A stretch of 64,000 nucleotides of DNA from Clostridiales bacterium. Lineage in GTDB: Bacteria; Bacillota; Clostridia; Oscillospirales; Oscillospiraceae. Where the stretch lies: contig DXYV01000001.1 in assembly GCA_019415645.1 (NCBI GenBank), forward strand, positions 100,444-164,443. The letters run 5' to 3'. Made by a program: the position numbers and the translations under genes. Shown here piece after piece: positions 31,741 through 40,221 of the stretch. How positions within the stretch are numbered: the first letter of the stretch is position 1; the number at the start of each line of letters is the position of its first letter. Below the pieces are notes generated by a model. The model was not told the origin of the DNA. It saw only the letters and a list, made by a program, of their open reading frames with translations, and made no database searches.

Positions 31741-31935
31741 TGTCTACCAAATGTCTACCAGAAAAAGCGCGGGAACCGTTGGGTCGCAAGAGATTGCAGG
31801 TTGGGATGATCTGTAAATCAAACGCCGTGTCTACCAAATGCCCACCAAGTGAACTTTTTGAAACGAAATAGTGTTATTTTCTGACTAAACAGGCGAAATT
31901 ACCTCCAAAATGGGCCGATGACAGAGGTGTTGTAC
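31741..31935 (+). repeat. 195-bp element, copy C
   Basis: Starts TGTCTACCAAATGTCTACCA, second repeat pair at 31828 with a degenerate second half (TGCCCACCA), ends GAGGTGTTGTAC. It leads into the UTR of SLH gene 3. No consensus sigma-A promoter is evident inside it. Confidence 0.9.
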
Positions 31936-32001
31936 TCAGCCACGGGAAAAAGTGGACGAAACAGCACGTCTGGTCAAGTTCAAAAGGAGGTATTCTTCGA
32001 C

Positions 32002-34632
32002 ATGAGAAACCTGAAGAAGGTCCTGTCTCTGTCTCTGGCGCTCGTCATGCTGCTTGGCTTGATGGTCGTCGGCGCCGGGGCTGCGACCAACTACACCGAC
32101 GCCAGCGACATTACCTATAAGGAAGCCGTTGACGTCATGAGCGCCATCGGCGTCTTCAATGGCTCCGACAATGGCGACTTCCAGCCCAACGGCGATCTGA
32201 CCCGTGAGCAGGCCGCCAAGATCATCACCTACATGCTGATGGGCCAGGAGGCTGCTGACAAGCTGACCGCTACCACCGCTCCCTTCAAGGACGTGGCTGC
32301 CAACCGCTGGTCCGCCGGCTCCATCGCCTACTGCGTGCAGCAGGGCATCCTGACCGGCGACGGCAAGGGCAACTTCTACCCCACCCAGACCGTGAACGGC
32401 TATGCCTTCGCTAAGATGCTGCTGGTGGCCCTGGGCTACGATGCCGGCATCCAGAAGTACACCGGTTCTTCCTGGGCCATCAACGTGTCCAAGGACGCCT
32501 ACACCGCCGGCCTGGATAAGGGCCTGAACGTGTCCCTGGCCAACAACCTGACCCGTGAGCAGGCCTGCCAGATGGCGTTCAACACCCTGAAGGCCGACAT
32601 GGTGTACTACACCAACCGCGGCACTGAGATCACCACCGACGGCATGTCCGTGGTCGTGGGCGCTTCCGCTCCCGAGAAGGTGGCTGCTGCCTCCGGCAAG
32701 GGCTACGACGGCAAGGACGACAAGGTCACCCAGTTCTGCGAGCGTTACTTCAGCACCCTGACCGTTAAGACGGCCGTCAGCACCGACGACTTCGGCCGTC
32801 CCGCCATCACCTGGCAGTACGGCACTCCCGCCAAGGAGATCAACACCTACGCCAAGGCCGCTGATCTGTCCTACACCAAGGGCGTCAAGGGCGGCGATCT
32901 GTACAACGACCTGGGCAAGCCCGAGATCGGCACTGTCGAGTACTACGAGGACACCAAGGAAGGCACCACCACTCTTCCGACCGGATTCGCGGTTGCCAAT
33001 AAGAATGATACGACCATCGGTGGCAACGGCACCCTGATCGAGGTGTACACCGAGGCCAACAGCACCAACGACAAGCTGGATGTGGACATCGTGGTCATCA
33101 ACACCTACTTCGGCAAGGTGACCGCCGTGACCGAGGCCAAGGGCAGCGATCCCCGCACCGTGACCGTGGCCGGCCTGAAGTATGAGACCGCCGAGTTCGC
33201 CAAGGACGACGCCGTGCTCTACACCAAGGCTGACAACGAGATCCAGTCCATGAGCGCGCCCGAGACCGCTTCCGGCAAGGTCTCCAGCATCAACTCCAGC
33301 AAGAAGACCTTCGTGGCCGACGGCACCACCTATGAGTGGAGCGCCAAGAGCACCTCTTCCGTCGAGCTGAAGGGCGAGTACGACCTGTATCTGGACAACT
33401 ATGGCTACGTCATCGCGGCTGAGGTCACCAAGGAGGCCGCTTCTCAGTACGCCGTTGTTCTGGATGTCAAGACCGGCGGCTGGACTGGCGACGTCAAGGA
33501 GATCAAGCTGGCCCTGTCTGACGGCACCGTCGTGGCGGTCAACGCCAAGGCCAAGACTGGCACCACCATTGATAGTGATCTGATTAGCAATGTGGTCGCT
33601 TACACCGTGTCTAACGACGTCTACACCATCGAGAAGGTCGGCACCACTCTGGCTTCTTCCACCATCAAGACCGGCAACGCCACTATCGACGGCTCCACCG
33701 ATTACACCGCCAACAGCAAGACCGTGTTCCTGGTCAAGACCGGCGATAAGGACAACACTACCTATGTCGCCTATGTTGGCATCGCCAAGGTGCCCGGCAT
33801 GACCGGCGCTACCGGCAAGATCGTCGTGAAGGACGGCGTGGCTGAGTTCGTGTACATCGACGCCGCGACCCTGACCGGCGTGGAGGCCGAGAAGCTGGTT
33901 TACATCAACTTCACCGGCGCGGACAAGGTGGCCGACGAGACCGGCACTTACTACGTCTGCAATGCCGTGGTGGACGGCGCTACGACCACTGTCAAGGTGG
34001 ATGAGGGCGCTAACGTGAACGCTACCGGCCTGTACAAGGCTCTGGTCTACAACAAGGACAACATCGTGACCTCCGGCACCAAGGCTGTCGCTGGCACTGA
34101 TTACACCGCCACCACCGGCGCTGTAGCCGAGAGCAACGGCGTTATCACCCTGGGTGGCACTGGCTACGGCTACACCAGCGATGCGGTGGCCTTCAAGGTG
34201 AACGGCAAGGGCGAGATCACCTCCATCGGCATCTCCGGCATCGAGACCGACGGCAACGACACTGTGTGGTTCACCACCAACAAGGACGGTGTTGTCACTG
34301 CGGTGTACGTGATTGAAGTTTCTGGTAATAACGTAATTGCCAGTGTAAACGTAGTAGATGGAACGGATGGTTTTACTGCCGTGACGACTCCTAAAGTTGA
34401 CCAGAAATTGAATGCTAATGTAGTTTTGGTCGACGGCACTACGGTTGGTGTTTATCCGGCCACTGGCTATACCTATAAATGGTATTATGCCGAAAATGGA
34501 CAGGTGATCGGTAGTGAAGCTGTCTACACTGTGACCAGCGACAATGTTGGCAAGACCATTGCCGTCGAAGTGACTGGGCCTGCTGGCGTATCCGCCACTT
34601 GGACCGCTTCGGGTGTTGTAGCTGCTAAGTGA
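32002..34632 (+). CDS. SLH-domain surface protein 3
   Basis: 876 residues; the ATG at 32002 is chosen over in-frame upstream codons because AAAAGGAGGTATTC lies just before it and the signal peptide begins there. Three SLH repeats (about 30-210: TREQAAKIITYMLMG, FKDVAANRWSAGSIAYC with GILTGDGKGNFYPTQ, TREQACQMAFNTL) are of the protein-2 subtype. A long Thr/Val/Lys-rich beta region follows, and the last 60 residues form an Ig-like domain (YTYKWYYAENGQVIGSEAVY). From about 34300 the codon use becomes clearly less GC-rich, suggesting a 3' segment of different origin. Confidence 0.9.
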   Translation: MRNLKKVLSLSLALVMLLGLMVVGAGAATNYTDASDITYKEAVDVMSAIGVFNGSDNGDFQPNGDLTREQAAKIITYMLMGQEAADKLTATTAPFKDVAANRWSAGSIAYCVQQGILTGDGKGNFYPTQTVNGYAFAKMLLVALGYDAGIQKYTGSSWAINVSKDAYTAGLDKGLNVSLANNLTREQACQMAFNTLKADMVYYTNRGTEITTDGMSVVVGASAPEKVAAASGKGYDGKDDKVTQFCERYFSTLTVKTAVSTDDFGRPAITWQYGTPAKEINTYAKAADLSYTKGVKGGDLYNDLGKPEIGTVEYYEDTKEGTTTLPTGFAVANKNDTTIGGNGTLIEVYTEANSTNDKLDVDIVVINTYFGKVTAVTEAKGSDPRTVTVAGLKYETAEFAKDDAVLYTKADNEIQSMSAPETASGKVSSINSSKKTFVADGTTYEWSAKSTSSVELKGEYDLYLDNYGYVIAAEVTKEAASQYAVVLDVKTGGWTGDVKEIKLALSDGTVVAVNAKAKTGTTIDSDLISNVVAYTVSNDVYTIEKVGTTLASSTIKTGNATIDGSTDYTANSKTVFLVKTGDKDNTTYVAYVGIAKVPGMTGATGKIVVKDGVAEFVYIDAATLTGVEAEKLVYINFTGADKVADETGTYYVCNAVVDGATTTVKVDEGANVNATGLYKALVYNKDNIVTSGTKAVAGTDYTATTGAVAESNGVITLGGTGYGYTSDAVAFKVNGKGEITSIGISGIETDGNDTVWFTTNKDGVVTAVYVIEVSGNNVIASVNVVDGTDGFTAVTTPKVDQKLNANVVLVDGTTVGVYPATGYTYKWYYAENGQVIGSEAVYTVTSDNVGKTIAVEVTGPAGVSATWTASGVVAAK

Positions 34633-34659
34633 TTGAAGCTAGACTAGAATACTAGTCAC

Positions 34660-34700
34660 ACCAAAACCCGCCCGGACAAAAGTCCGGGCGGGTTTTTTCG
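34660..34700. terminator. Bidirectional terminator inside cassette 3
   Basis: AAAACCCGCCCGGAC pairs with GTCCGGGCGGGTTTT. A second hairpin, AGGGCCCCGGC/GCCGGGGCCCT, follows at about 34705-34728. Confidence 0.92.
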
Positions 34701-34740
34701 GCTCAGGGCCCCGGCTGTGCCGGGGCCCTCGGATTCTGAT

Positions 34741-35406
34741 TCAACGCACGCCCCAAATGGAAATCTGGGAGCCGGGCTGAATTTTGGCGTCAGGCGAGTA
34801 TTTCAGATAGAAGGTCAGCTTGCGCAGGACGTTTTCCCCCTGAAAGCGAGCTGCACGCACCTCCTCCGAAGTGACCTGATAAAAGCGGCTGATGATTCCC
34901 TGGGCGTAAGGGAACAGCTCCCACCTGGCAGGCGGAGTACCGGCCGTCTGGCATCGGAAGCTGCCGAGAGACCAGCCGCCGGTGGAGCTGGAGCCGGTGT
35001 AATAATCCGAGGAGGTCTCCGGCGTATCGTTAAGAAGGTAGTTGACCTCCGCATTGTCGTAGCTGGAGAGAAAATCCAGCTGTACCAGGAGCGAACGGTA
35101 GGAATCCAGCTCCAGCCCCGTCAGGTCCACGGAAAAGCGGGGGCCTTGGGGCGTCTCCGGCGTCCAGGTGCGCAGCAGGACCCGCGGCAGCTTGGCCTCC
35201 GTCGCTTCGGTCTGACCGCGTAGCTCTGTGAGCTGGTCGGTCAGCGCGGACAGAGAGTTGCTGAGCAGGTCCAACGCGGACTGGTCGGCCTTCTGGCCTA
35301 GCGCCGCGTCGATCTTCTGGCTGTTCTGGTTAAATTCCTCCCGTAAAAAGCTGTCCCCTGGTTCCCAGAGGTTGAGTTGATAGTTTGTGGTGTGATTGGT
35401 TGCCAT
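34741..35406 (-). CDS. Cassette variable protein 3 (MATNH family)
   Basis: 221 residues. Constant N-terminus as in the other copies (NQNSQKIDAALG), then a predicted coiled coil (residues about 40-72, LLSNSLSALTDQLTELRGQTE) and a unique C-terminal beta domain ending PGSQISIWGVR. The coiled coil between anchor and tip domain fits a trimeric fibre-like layout, which is inference. The ribosome site GGGGGAAGGAAAC lies in a CCTTCCCCCT/AGGGGGAAGG hairpin. The leader matches the 105-bp repeat only near the gene; its distal half differs. Confidence 0.75.
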   Translation of the reverse strand: MATNHTTNYQLNLWEPGDSFLREEFNQNSQKIDAALGQKADQSALDLLSNSLSALTDQLTELRGQTEATEAKLPRVLLRTWTPETPQGPRFSVDLTGLELDSYRSLLVQLDFLSSYDNAEVNYLLNDTPETSSDYYTGSSSTGGWSLGSFRCQTAGTPPARWELFPYAQGIISRFYQVTSEEVRAARFQGENVLRKLTFYLKYSPDAKIQPGSQISIWGVR

Positions 35407-35471
35407 AGTTTCCTTCCCCCTTCACCAGGGGGAAGGAACGGCCCTATCTTTGCACGTTTGCGTCAAACCAT

Positions 35472-35513
35472 AAAAAAGAGGCGTTGCATCGCAGATGCAA
35501 CGCCTCTTTTTCG
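35472..35513 (-). terminator. Terminator after the 133-residue protein gene
   Basis: AAAAAGAGGCGTTGCAT pairs with ATGCAACGCCTCTTTTT. The GTTGCAT/ATGCAAC core is the same palindrome that begins the 105-bp leaders. Confidence 0.9.
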
Positions 35514-35520
35514 GTTCTCG

Positions 35521-35922
35521 TCAGACATAGGACTTGATAAAGGTATCTGCATCCACACCCGCAGCTTCGATTTCGGTCCGCAGCCTGCGCAGAAGGGAAT
35601 TGACAGACGCAGCGGCCTCGACCAAATCGTTGTGCTTGTCCGCCGGGCAGACCGATGTCTCCAAAAACTGATTGATCTTCCGGCGCTGGGCATACACCGC
35701 GCTGTAAAGGACGCCCAGGTCCTCCAGTGCAAAGGTCCCGCCCTGCTCTCCGTAAGTCGAAAGAGCGGCTTCAGCCCGCTGAACGCCCACCAGCAAATTG
35801 GAAAGTCCCTGCTGCTGCAGCGGATTACCGTTTTTTCGCAGCAGTGCCTGCACCCGCTTTTGCAGCTCCTCCAGGCAAGAAGCCAAAAACGCCAGTTCCG
35901 CGGATGAATAAGTAGATTCCAT
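35521..35922 (-). CDS. Hypothetical helical protein
   Basis: 133 residues, predicted almost entirely alpha-helical (AELAFLASCLEELQKRVQALL, then a central LLVGVQRAEAALSTYG and a C-terminal DLVEAAASVNSLLRRLRTEIE). No signal peptide, membrane segment or motif I recognise. AAAGGGG lies before the ATG at a good distance. It stands between cassette 3 and the 195-bp element of cassette 4 and ends in its own terminator. Confidence 0.7.
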   Translation of the reverse strand: MESTYSSAELAFLASCLEELQKRVQALLRKNGNPLQQQGLSNLLVGVQRAEAALSTYGEQGGTFALEDLGVLYSAVYAQRRKINQFLETSVCPADKHNDLVEAAASVNSLLRRLRTEIEAAGVDADTFIKSYV

Positions 35923-36027
35923 GTGAACAACCCCTTTGGTTTTATTTTAGCATAAGCCGCAGGGAAGGGCAAGGCAGAATTGCCGCCGGCCGCGGACCCC
36001 ATTTTGAAAGAGATAAAAAATATTCTG

Positions 36028-36222
36028 TGTCTACCAAATGTCTACCAGAAAAAGCGCGGGAACCGTTGGGGCGCAGGAAGTTCCGGGTTGGAAGGATCTG
36101 CAAATCAAACGCCGTGTCTACCAAATGTCTACCAAGCGAACTTTTGAGAGCAAAATTGGGTTATTTTCCACCAAAATAGGCGAAATTACATCCGAATTGG
36201 GGCGATGACAGAGGTGTTGTAC
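36028..36222 (+). repeat. 195-bp element, copy D
   Basis: 195 bases, both TGTCTACCAAATGTCTACCA pairs perfect and 87 bases apart (36028 and 36115), ending GAGGTGTTGTAC before the UTR of SLH gene 4. Confidence 0.92.
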
Positions 36223-36288
36223 TCAGCCACGGGAAAAAGTGGACGAAACAGCGCGTCTGGCCAAGTTCAAAAGGAGGTATTCTTCGAT

Positions 36289-39200
36289 ATGAGAAACCTG
36301 AAAAAGGTCCTGTCCCTGTCTCTGGCGCTCGTCATGCTGCTCGGCTTGATGGTCGTCGGCGCCGGGGCTGCGACCACCTTCGCCGATCTCAAGGATAAGG
36401 ACGAGATCAGCGAGAACTATGCCGAGGCAGTCGATCTGCTGACCGCGCTCGGCGTGCTGGAAGGCAATGAGAACGACGAGTTCATGCCCACCGGCACCCT
36501 GACCCGTGAGGCCGCGGCCAAGATCGTGGCCTACCTGGCCCTGGGCGTGGACGCCGCAGAGAAGCTCTCTGTGACCTCTGCTCCCTTTAAGGACGTGGCC
36601 GCCAACCGCTGGTCCGCCGGCTACATTGCCTACTGCGCCAACGTGGGCATTATCGACGGCGACGGCAAGGGCAGCTTCTATCCCACTCAGACCGTGACCG
36701 GCTACCAGTTCGCCAAGATGCTGCTGGGCGTGCTGGGCTACGGCGCCAAGGACGAGTACGTGGGCACCAACTGGGCCCTGAACGTGGCCACCGACGGCGT
36801 GACCGTGGGCCTGTTCGACCGTCTGTCCAACGTGGGCAACACCGCCGCCACCCGTGAGGAGGCTGCTCAGCTGGCGTTCAACGCTCTGAACACCAACATG
36901 GTCACCTTCTCCGAGCTGTACGGCACCTACTCCGCCTATATCTTCCAGTATGGCAACCAGACCCTGCTGGGCACCAAGGCGGACAAGATCTTCGATGTGG
37001 AGACTTATGATTTCGCCGATGATTACGGCTATAACTACCACTACTGGAAGTATCAGAACTCCAAGGCCGCCATCACCGACAACTATCTGTCCGACACCAT
37101 CCTGGGCACCGTGACCTCCGGTACCGCCGGCGCGCTCGAAAAGGAGTATGACCTGGACGACCGCATCGAGGTCTATGAGAACGGCGTCTACATGAAAGCG
37201 AACAACTACTACCTGGGCGAGTTCAACATGGGTGACTTCGGTTCCTATGAGGACCGGAACGGTGATACCCACTACGGCTTTGATGCCAGCTTCCGCGGCT
37301 CCAACGCCAAGGTTACTCCGTACAATGGCCAGACCATCACTGTGGTGGACCAGGACAACGACGGCGACGCCGACAAGCTGATCGTGGTCACCAGCTACCT
37401 GGCCAAGGTCACCAAGGTCACTGCCGCTACCGCTTCTGCGGATCGTTCCGTCACGGTGACGGTGTACGCTCCCACGAAGGACGGCAAGACCTTCACCACC
37501 ACCTTCGAGACCGAGGATTACGAGAAGGACGACTATATCCTGGTCGATCCCCAGCGTGCCCTGCAGGAGAAGGTTGATACCACCGAGCCCATCGTCAACA
37601 CCAATGGTTCTGCGCTGAACAACACCATGATCATCGGCAGCCAGGCCGCCGAGGTGGTTTCCGGCGCTACCGTCACGGCGTACTACCTGAACACCGGCAG
37701 CAAGGCCAACGGCTCCGTCACCACCGGCGGCGTGAAGTACAACTACAACGGCGTGTTCGCCGGTTACGATGAGACCAAGGACTATCTGACTGCCGGCGCC
37801 GGCACGGTGGGCGCTCTGGGCAACGAGTACACCACCGCGACCAATCCCTACTACCTGAACAGTGGTTCCTACAACCTGTATCTGGACCAGAACGGCAACG
37901 TCATCGGCGTTGAGGTTGTGGAGAACGCCATTCGTGACTTCGCCTACATCATTGCGGTCGGCGAGGACTCCTTTAAGAACAATAACATTGTGAATGTAGT
38001 CCTGTCTGACGGCACTGTGGGCGTCTACACCGTCTCTTCCCGGTCCTCTGCCTCTGCTTATGATGACGGTACTGGTAGCGATGCGTACTGCCAGAAGGGT
38101 GACGTGTATGCCTACTCCCTGGACGGCGACACCATCACCCTGACCGACCTGCAGGACAACGTTAAGGATGCGTACAGCTCTGTGGAGCGCGTCACGACGG
38201 TTGCCAACGCCTACACCAAGGGCGAGTCCACCTTCGTGTACAACAACAGCGGCAGCAAGGTCGCTTATGCCACCGACGAGACCGTGTTCATCTACAAGGA
38301 TGGCACCAAGATCACTCGCTTCGTGGGCAAGGAGAACGCTCCCGACTTGGATAAGTCCGGCGTTCAGATCTCCATGGCTCTGCGCACCTCCGGCCGCACC
38401 GATTACATCGAGTACGTGGTCATCAACGATGCGCCCAAGGCTACCATGTCCACCAACTATGTCTACATCACCAGCGGTGTGGTTGGTTACTCTGAGGACG
38501 TGAACGGCAACGACGTGTACTACTACAATGTCGTGAAGGACGGCGTGGCTACCACTATCGCCATCGACAAGAACGGCCTGGGTCTGGGTGTGTACCTGTA
38601 CTCCGTGAACATGGACCTGTTCACCTCCGACGATCCCAACAAGGTTGAGAACGGCGAGTACACCGTCGAGAAGGCCACTGCCTCCAACGGCGTGATCGAG
38701 AACTTCCAGATCGACGTCATCTCCAGCGGCAACGTCATTGTGGACGAGAAAGCCTATACGACCACGACGGACAACGTGGACGTGCTGCTGGGCGAGGCCC
38801 GGGTCATCGACCTGACCGCCAATCCCATCGACACTGAGGCCACCCTGTCCGTAACCGATACCGTGGTCATCGTCTATGAGACGGCCGGTAACCTGAAGAT
38901 CGCCAAGGACATCTACATTGTGGATCGTTACGAGGCAATGGAAGTTGCCGATTTGGAGGACGCCACGGCAGACGCTATCGCTGCTGATACTTACGTAAAT
39001 GGCAGCGTTACTCTGGGCGCCGCTCTGACTGTCAACACCGATCAGATCCTCTATATTGACGGCAATCTGATCACAAATGGTCAGACGGTCACCGTAAACG
39101 GCACCCTGATTGTCAGCGGCACCGTTACCGGCGCTGTGAACGTGGGCGCGGCCGGCACTCTGGTCGTGAAGGAGTCCGCCACTTTTGCTCCTGACACCGT

Positions 39201-39438
39201 GCTGGCAAGCAGCACGAATGCAGGTGCTACCGTTGTTCTGATGCAGGATGTCACCACGTCCGGTTCCACCGTGAAGTTCTATGACAATAACGGTGCGGAC
39301 GAGAGCGCTGACAGCGCTGGTGATGGCACTGCTTCTACTGAGCTGACTACCGGCAATTTGGTCGCTGGCAGCTATGTATATGGCATCATTTACACTGATG
39401 TGAATGGTACTACTGGCAACGGCTGGGTTCAGGCCTGA
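36289..39438 (+). CDS. SLH-domain surface protein 4
   Basis: 1049 residues from the ATG at 36289, with AAAAGGAGGTATTC upstream. Signal peptide 1-28; three SLH repeats at about 30-215, nearly identical to protein 1 (FADLKDKDEISENYAEAV start). The long body is Tyr/Asp/Thr-rich beta structure with DNDGDADKLIVV and YLDQNGNVIGVEV repeats. The last 150 residues contain a repetitive beta-solenoid-like tract (VNGTLIVSGTVTGAVNVGAA). Homology to protein 1 continues patchily beyond the SLH block. Probable S-layer protein, convergent with variable protein 4. Confidence 0.9.
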   Translation: MRNLKKVLSLSLALVMLLGLMVVGAGAATTFADLKDKDEISENYAEAVDLLTALGVLEGNENDEFMPTGTLTREAAAKIVAYLALGVDAAEKLSVTSAPFKDVAANRWSAGYIAYCANVGIIDGDGKGSFYPTQTVTGYQFAKMLLGVLGYGAKDEYVGTNWALNVATDGVTVGLFDRLSNVGNTAATREEAAQLAFNALNTNMVTFSELYGTYSAYIFQYGNQTLLGTKADKIFDVETYDFADDYGYNYHYWKYQNSKAAITDNYLSDTILGTVTSGTAGALEKEYDLDDRIEVYENGVYMKANNYYLGEFNMGDFGSYEDRNGDTHYGFDASFRGSNAKVTPYNGQTITVVDQDNDGDADKLIVVTSYLAKVTKVTAATASADRSVTVTVYAPTKDGKTFTTTFETEDYEKDDYILVDPQRALQEKVDTTEPIVNTNGSALNNTMIIGSQAAEVVSGATVTAYYLNTGSKANGSVTTGGVKYNYNGVFAGYDETKDYLTAGAGTVGALGNEYTTATNPYYLNSGSYNLYLDQNGNVIGVEVVENAIRDFAYIIAVGEDSFKNNNIVNVVLSDGTVGVYTVSSRSSASAYDDGTGSDAYCQKGDVYAYSLDGDTITLTDLQDNVKDAYSSVERVTTVANAYTKGESTFVYNNSGSKVAYATDETVFIYKDGTKITRFVGKENAPDLDKSGVQISMALRTSGRTDYIEYVVINDAPKATMSTNYVYITSGVVGYSEDVNGNDVYYYNVVKDGVATTIAIDKNGLGLGVYLYSVNMDLFTSDDPNKVENGEYTVEKATASNGVIENFQIDVISSGNVIVDEKAYTTTTDNVDVLLGEARVIDLTANPIDTEATLSVTDTVVIVYETAGNLKIAKDIYIVDRYEAMEVADLEDATADAIAADTYVNGSVTLGAALTVNTDQILYIDGNLITNGQTVTVNGTLIVSGTVTGAVNVGAAGTLVVKESATFAPDTVLASSTNAGATVVLMQDVTTSGSTVKFYDNNGADESADSAGDGTASTELTTGNLVAGSYVYGIIYTDVNGTTGNGWVQA

Positions 39439-39479
39439 TTGGTGATTAGCCAAAGGACCTGAGTATATCTCACAAATAG

Positions 39480-39522
39480 TAACAGCCCGGCCCCCGATTG
39501 GGGGCCGGGCTGTTCTTTTTGC
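39480..39522. terminator. Bidirectional terminator inside cassette 4
   Basis: ACAGCCCGGCCCCC pairs with GGGGGCCGGGCTGT, followed by TCTTTTT. Confidence 0.9.
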
Positions 39523-39524
39523 GT

Positions 39525-39935
39525 TCAGCCGATCAATAGGTATTGATAGGCTACGCCGCTGGCATTGCAGGCCGCGCTGCTGCTATAATCTCCGGTGAGC
39601 GTCACGCTGTTGTCTGCCCAAGCCAGGTGGAGCAGACCATCAGAGCTGGTTTCAGGCTTCCGGCCCACAGTTTGACCGCGTACCGCTACCAGAAAATCCG
39701 GATCGCTCAGACTGGCGGTGATGACCAGCAGAACAGGCAGAAAGGGCGCGGTCAACGTTTTGGTTTTTCCGCCGTTTCCGGAATAGGTCCCGTAATGGAA
39801 CTGTATTCCAGCCGACGCAAGCTGACAAAGGGCTGCCTCCAGCTTTTCCGTATTCTCGTTAAATTCCTCCCGTAAAAAGTTGTCCCCCGGCTCCCAGAGG
39901 TTGAGTTGATGGTTTGTGGTGTGATTGGTTGCCAT
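39525..39935 (-). CDS. Cassette variable protein 4 (MATNH family, short)
   Basis: 136 residues, the shortest member. N-terminus MATNHTTNHQLNLWEPGD-NFLREEFNENTEKLEAAL, then directly a compact C-terminal domain (FHYGTYSGNGGKTKTLTAPF, ending SGVAYQYLLIG). That domain looks like the small beta-sandwich tip found at the end of some phage tail proteins (YxGxG--x-K-Lx-PFxP). It lacks the coiled coil of protein 3. Preceded by a full 105-bp leader. Confidence 0.75.
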   Translation of the reverse strand: MATNHTTNHQLNLWEPGDNFLREEFNENTEKLEAALCQLASAGIQFHYGTYSGNGGKTKTLTAPFLPVLLVITASLSDPDFLVAVRGQTVGRKPETSSDGLLHLAWADNSVTLTGDYSSSAACNASGVAYQYLLIG

Positions 39936-40040
39936 GTTTTCCTTCCCCCTTCACCAGGGGGAAGGAAGGAGCCAAAGTTTGCACGTTCCGGTACAACCAG
40001 CGCAAAACCGCCCTCCCCGCCGTTGCATTCCCCATGCAAC
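39936..40040 (-). repeat. 105-bp cassette leader, copy 4
   Basis: Same length as copies 1 and 2. The remaining bases to 40138 contain no gene I can support. Confidence 0.88.
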
Positions 40041-40138
40041 TCCCTTGAATTGGCTCGCCAACCGGGCAGGCGGTGCCGCAGCCGCTCAATCTTTTCCCTG
40101 TACGGCTGAAGCACGATTCGCTACGGGGAAAGACAAAA

Positions 40139-40182
40139 CCATGCCCCGCCGATCCGGAAGTTCCGGATCGGCGGGGCATGAT
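40139..40182 (-). terminator. Terminator after the MFS gene
   Basis: A 20-bp perfect stem, CATGCCCCGCCGATCCGGAA and its complement with a one-base loop; on the minus strand it is followed by GTTTTG. Confidence 0.75.
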
Positions 40183-40221
40183 TCTTATTGGCTTAAATTT
40201 TTGTTTCCACATTTGCTGACG

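Noticed and set aside
21656..39935. Prophage, because of the tail-fibre-like N-termini
   Set aside because: No terminase, capsid, portal, tail-tube, lysis or integrase gene is present in the window.
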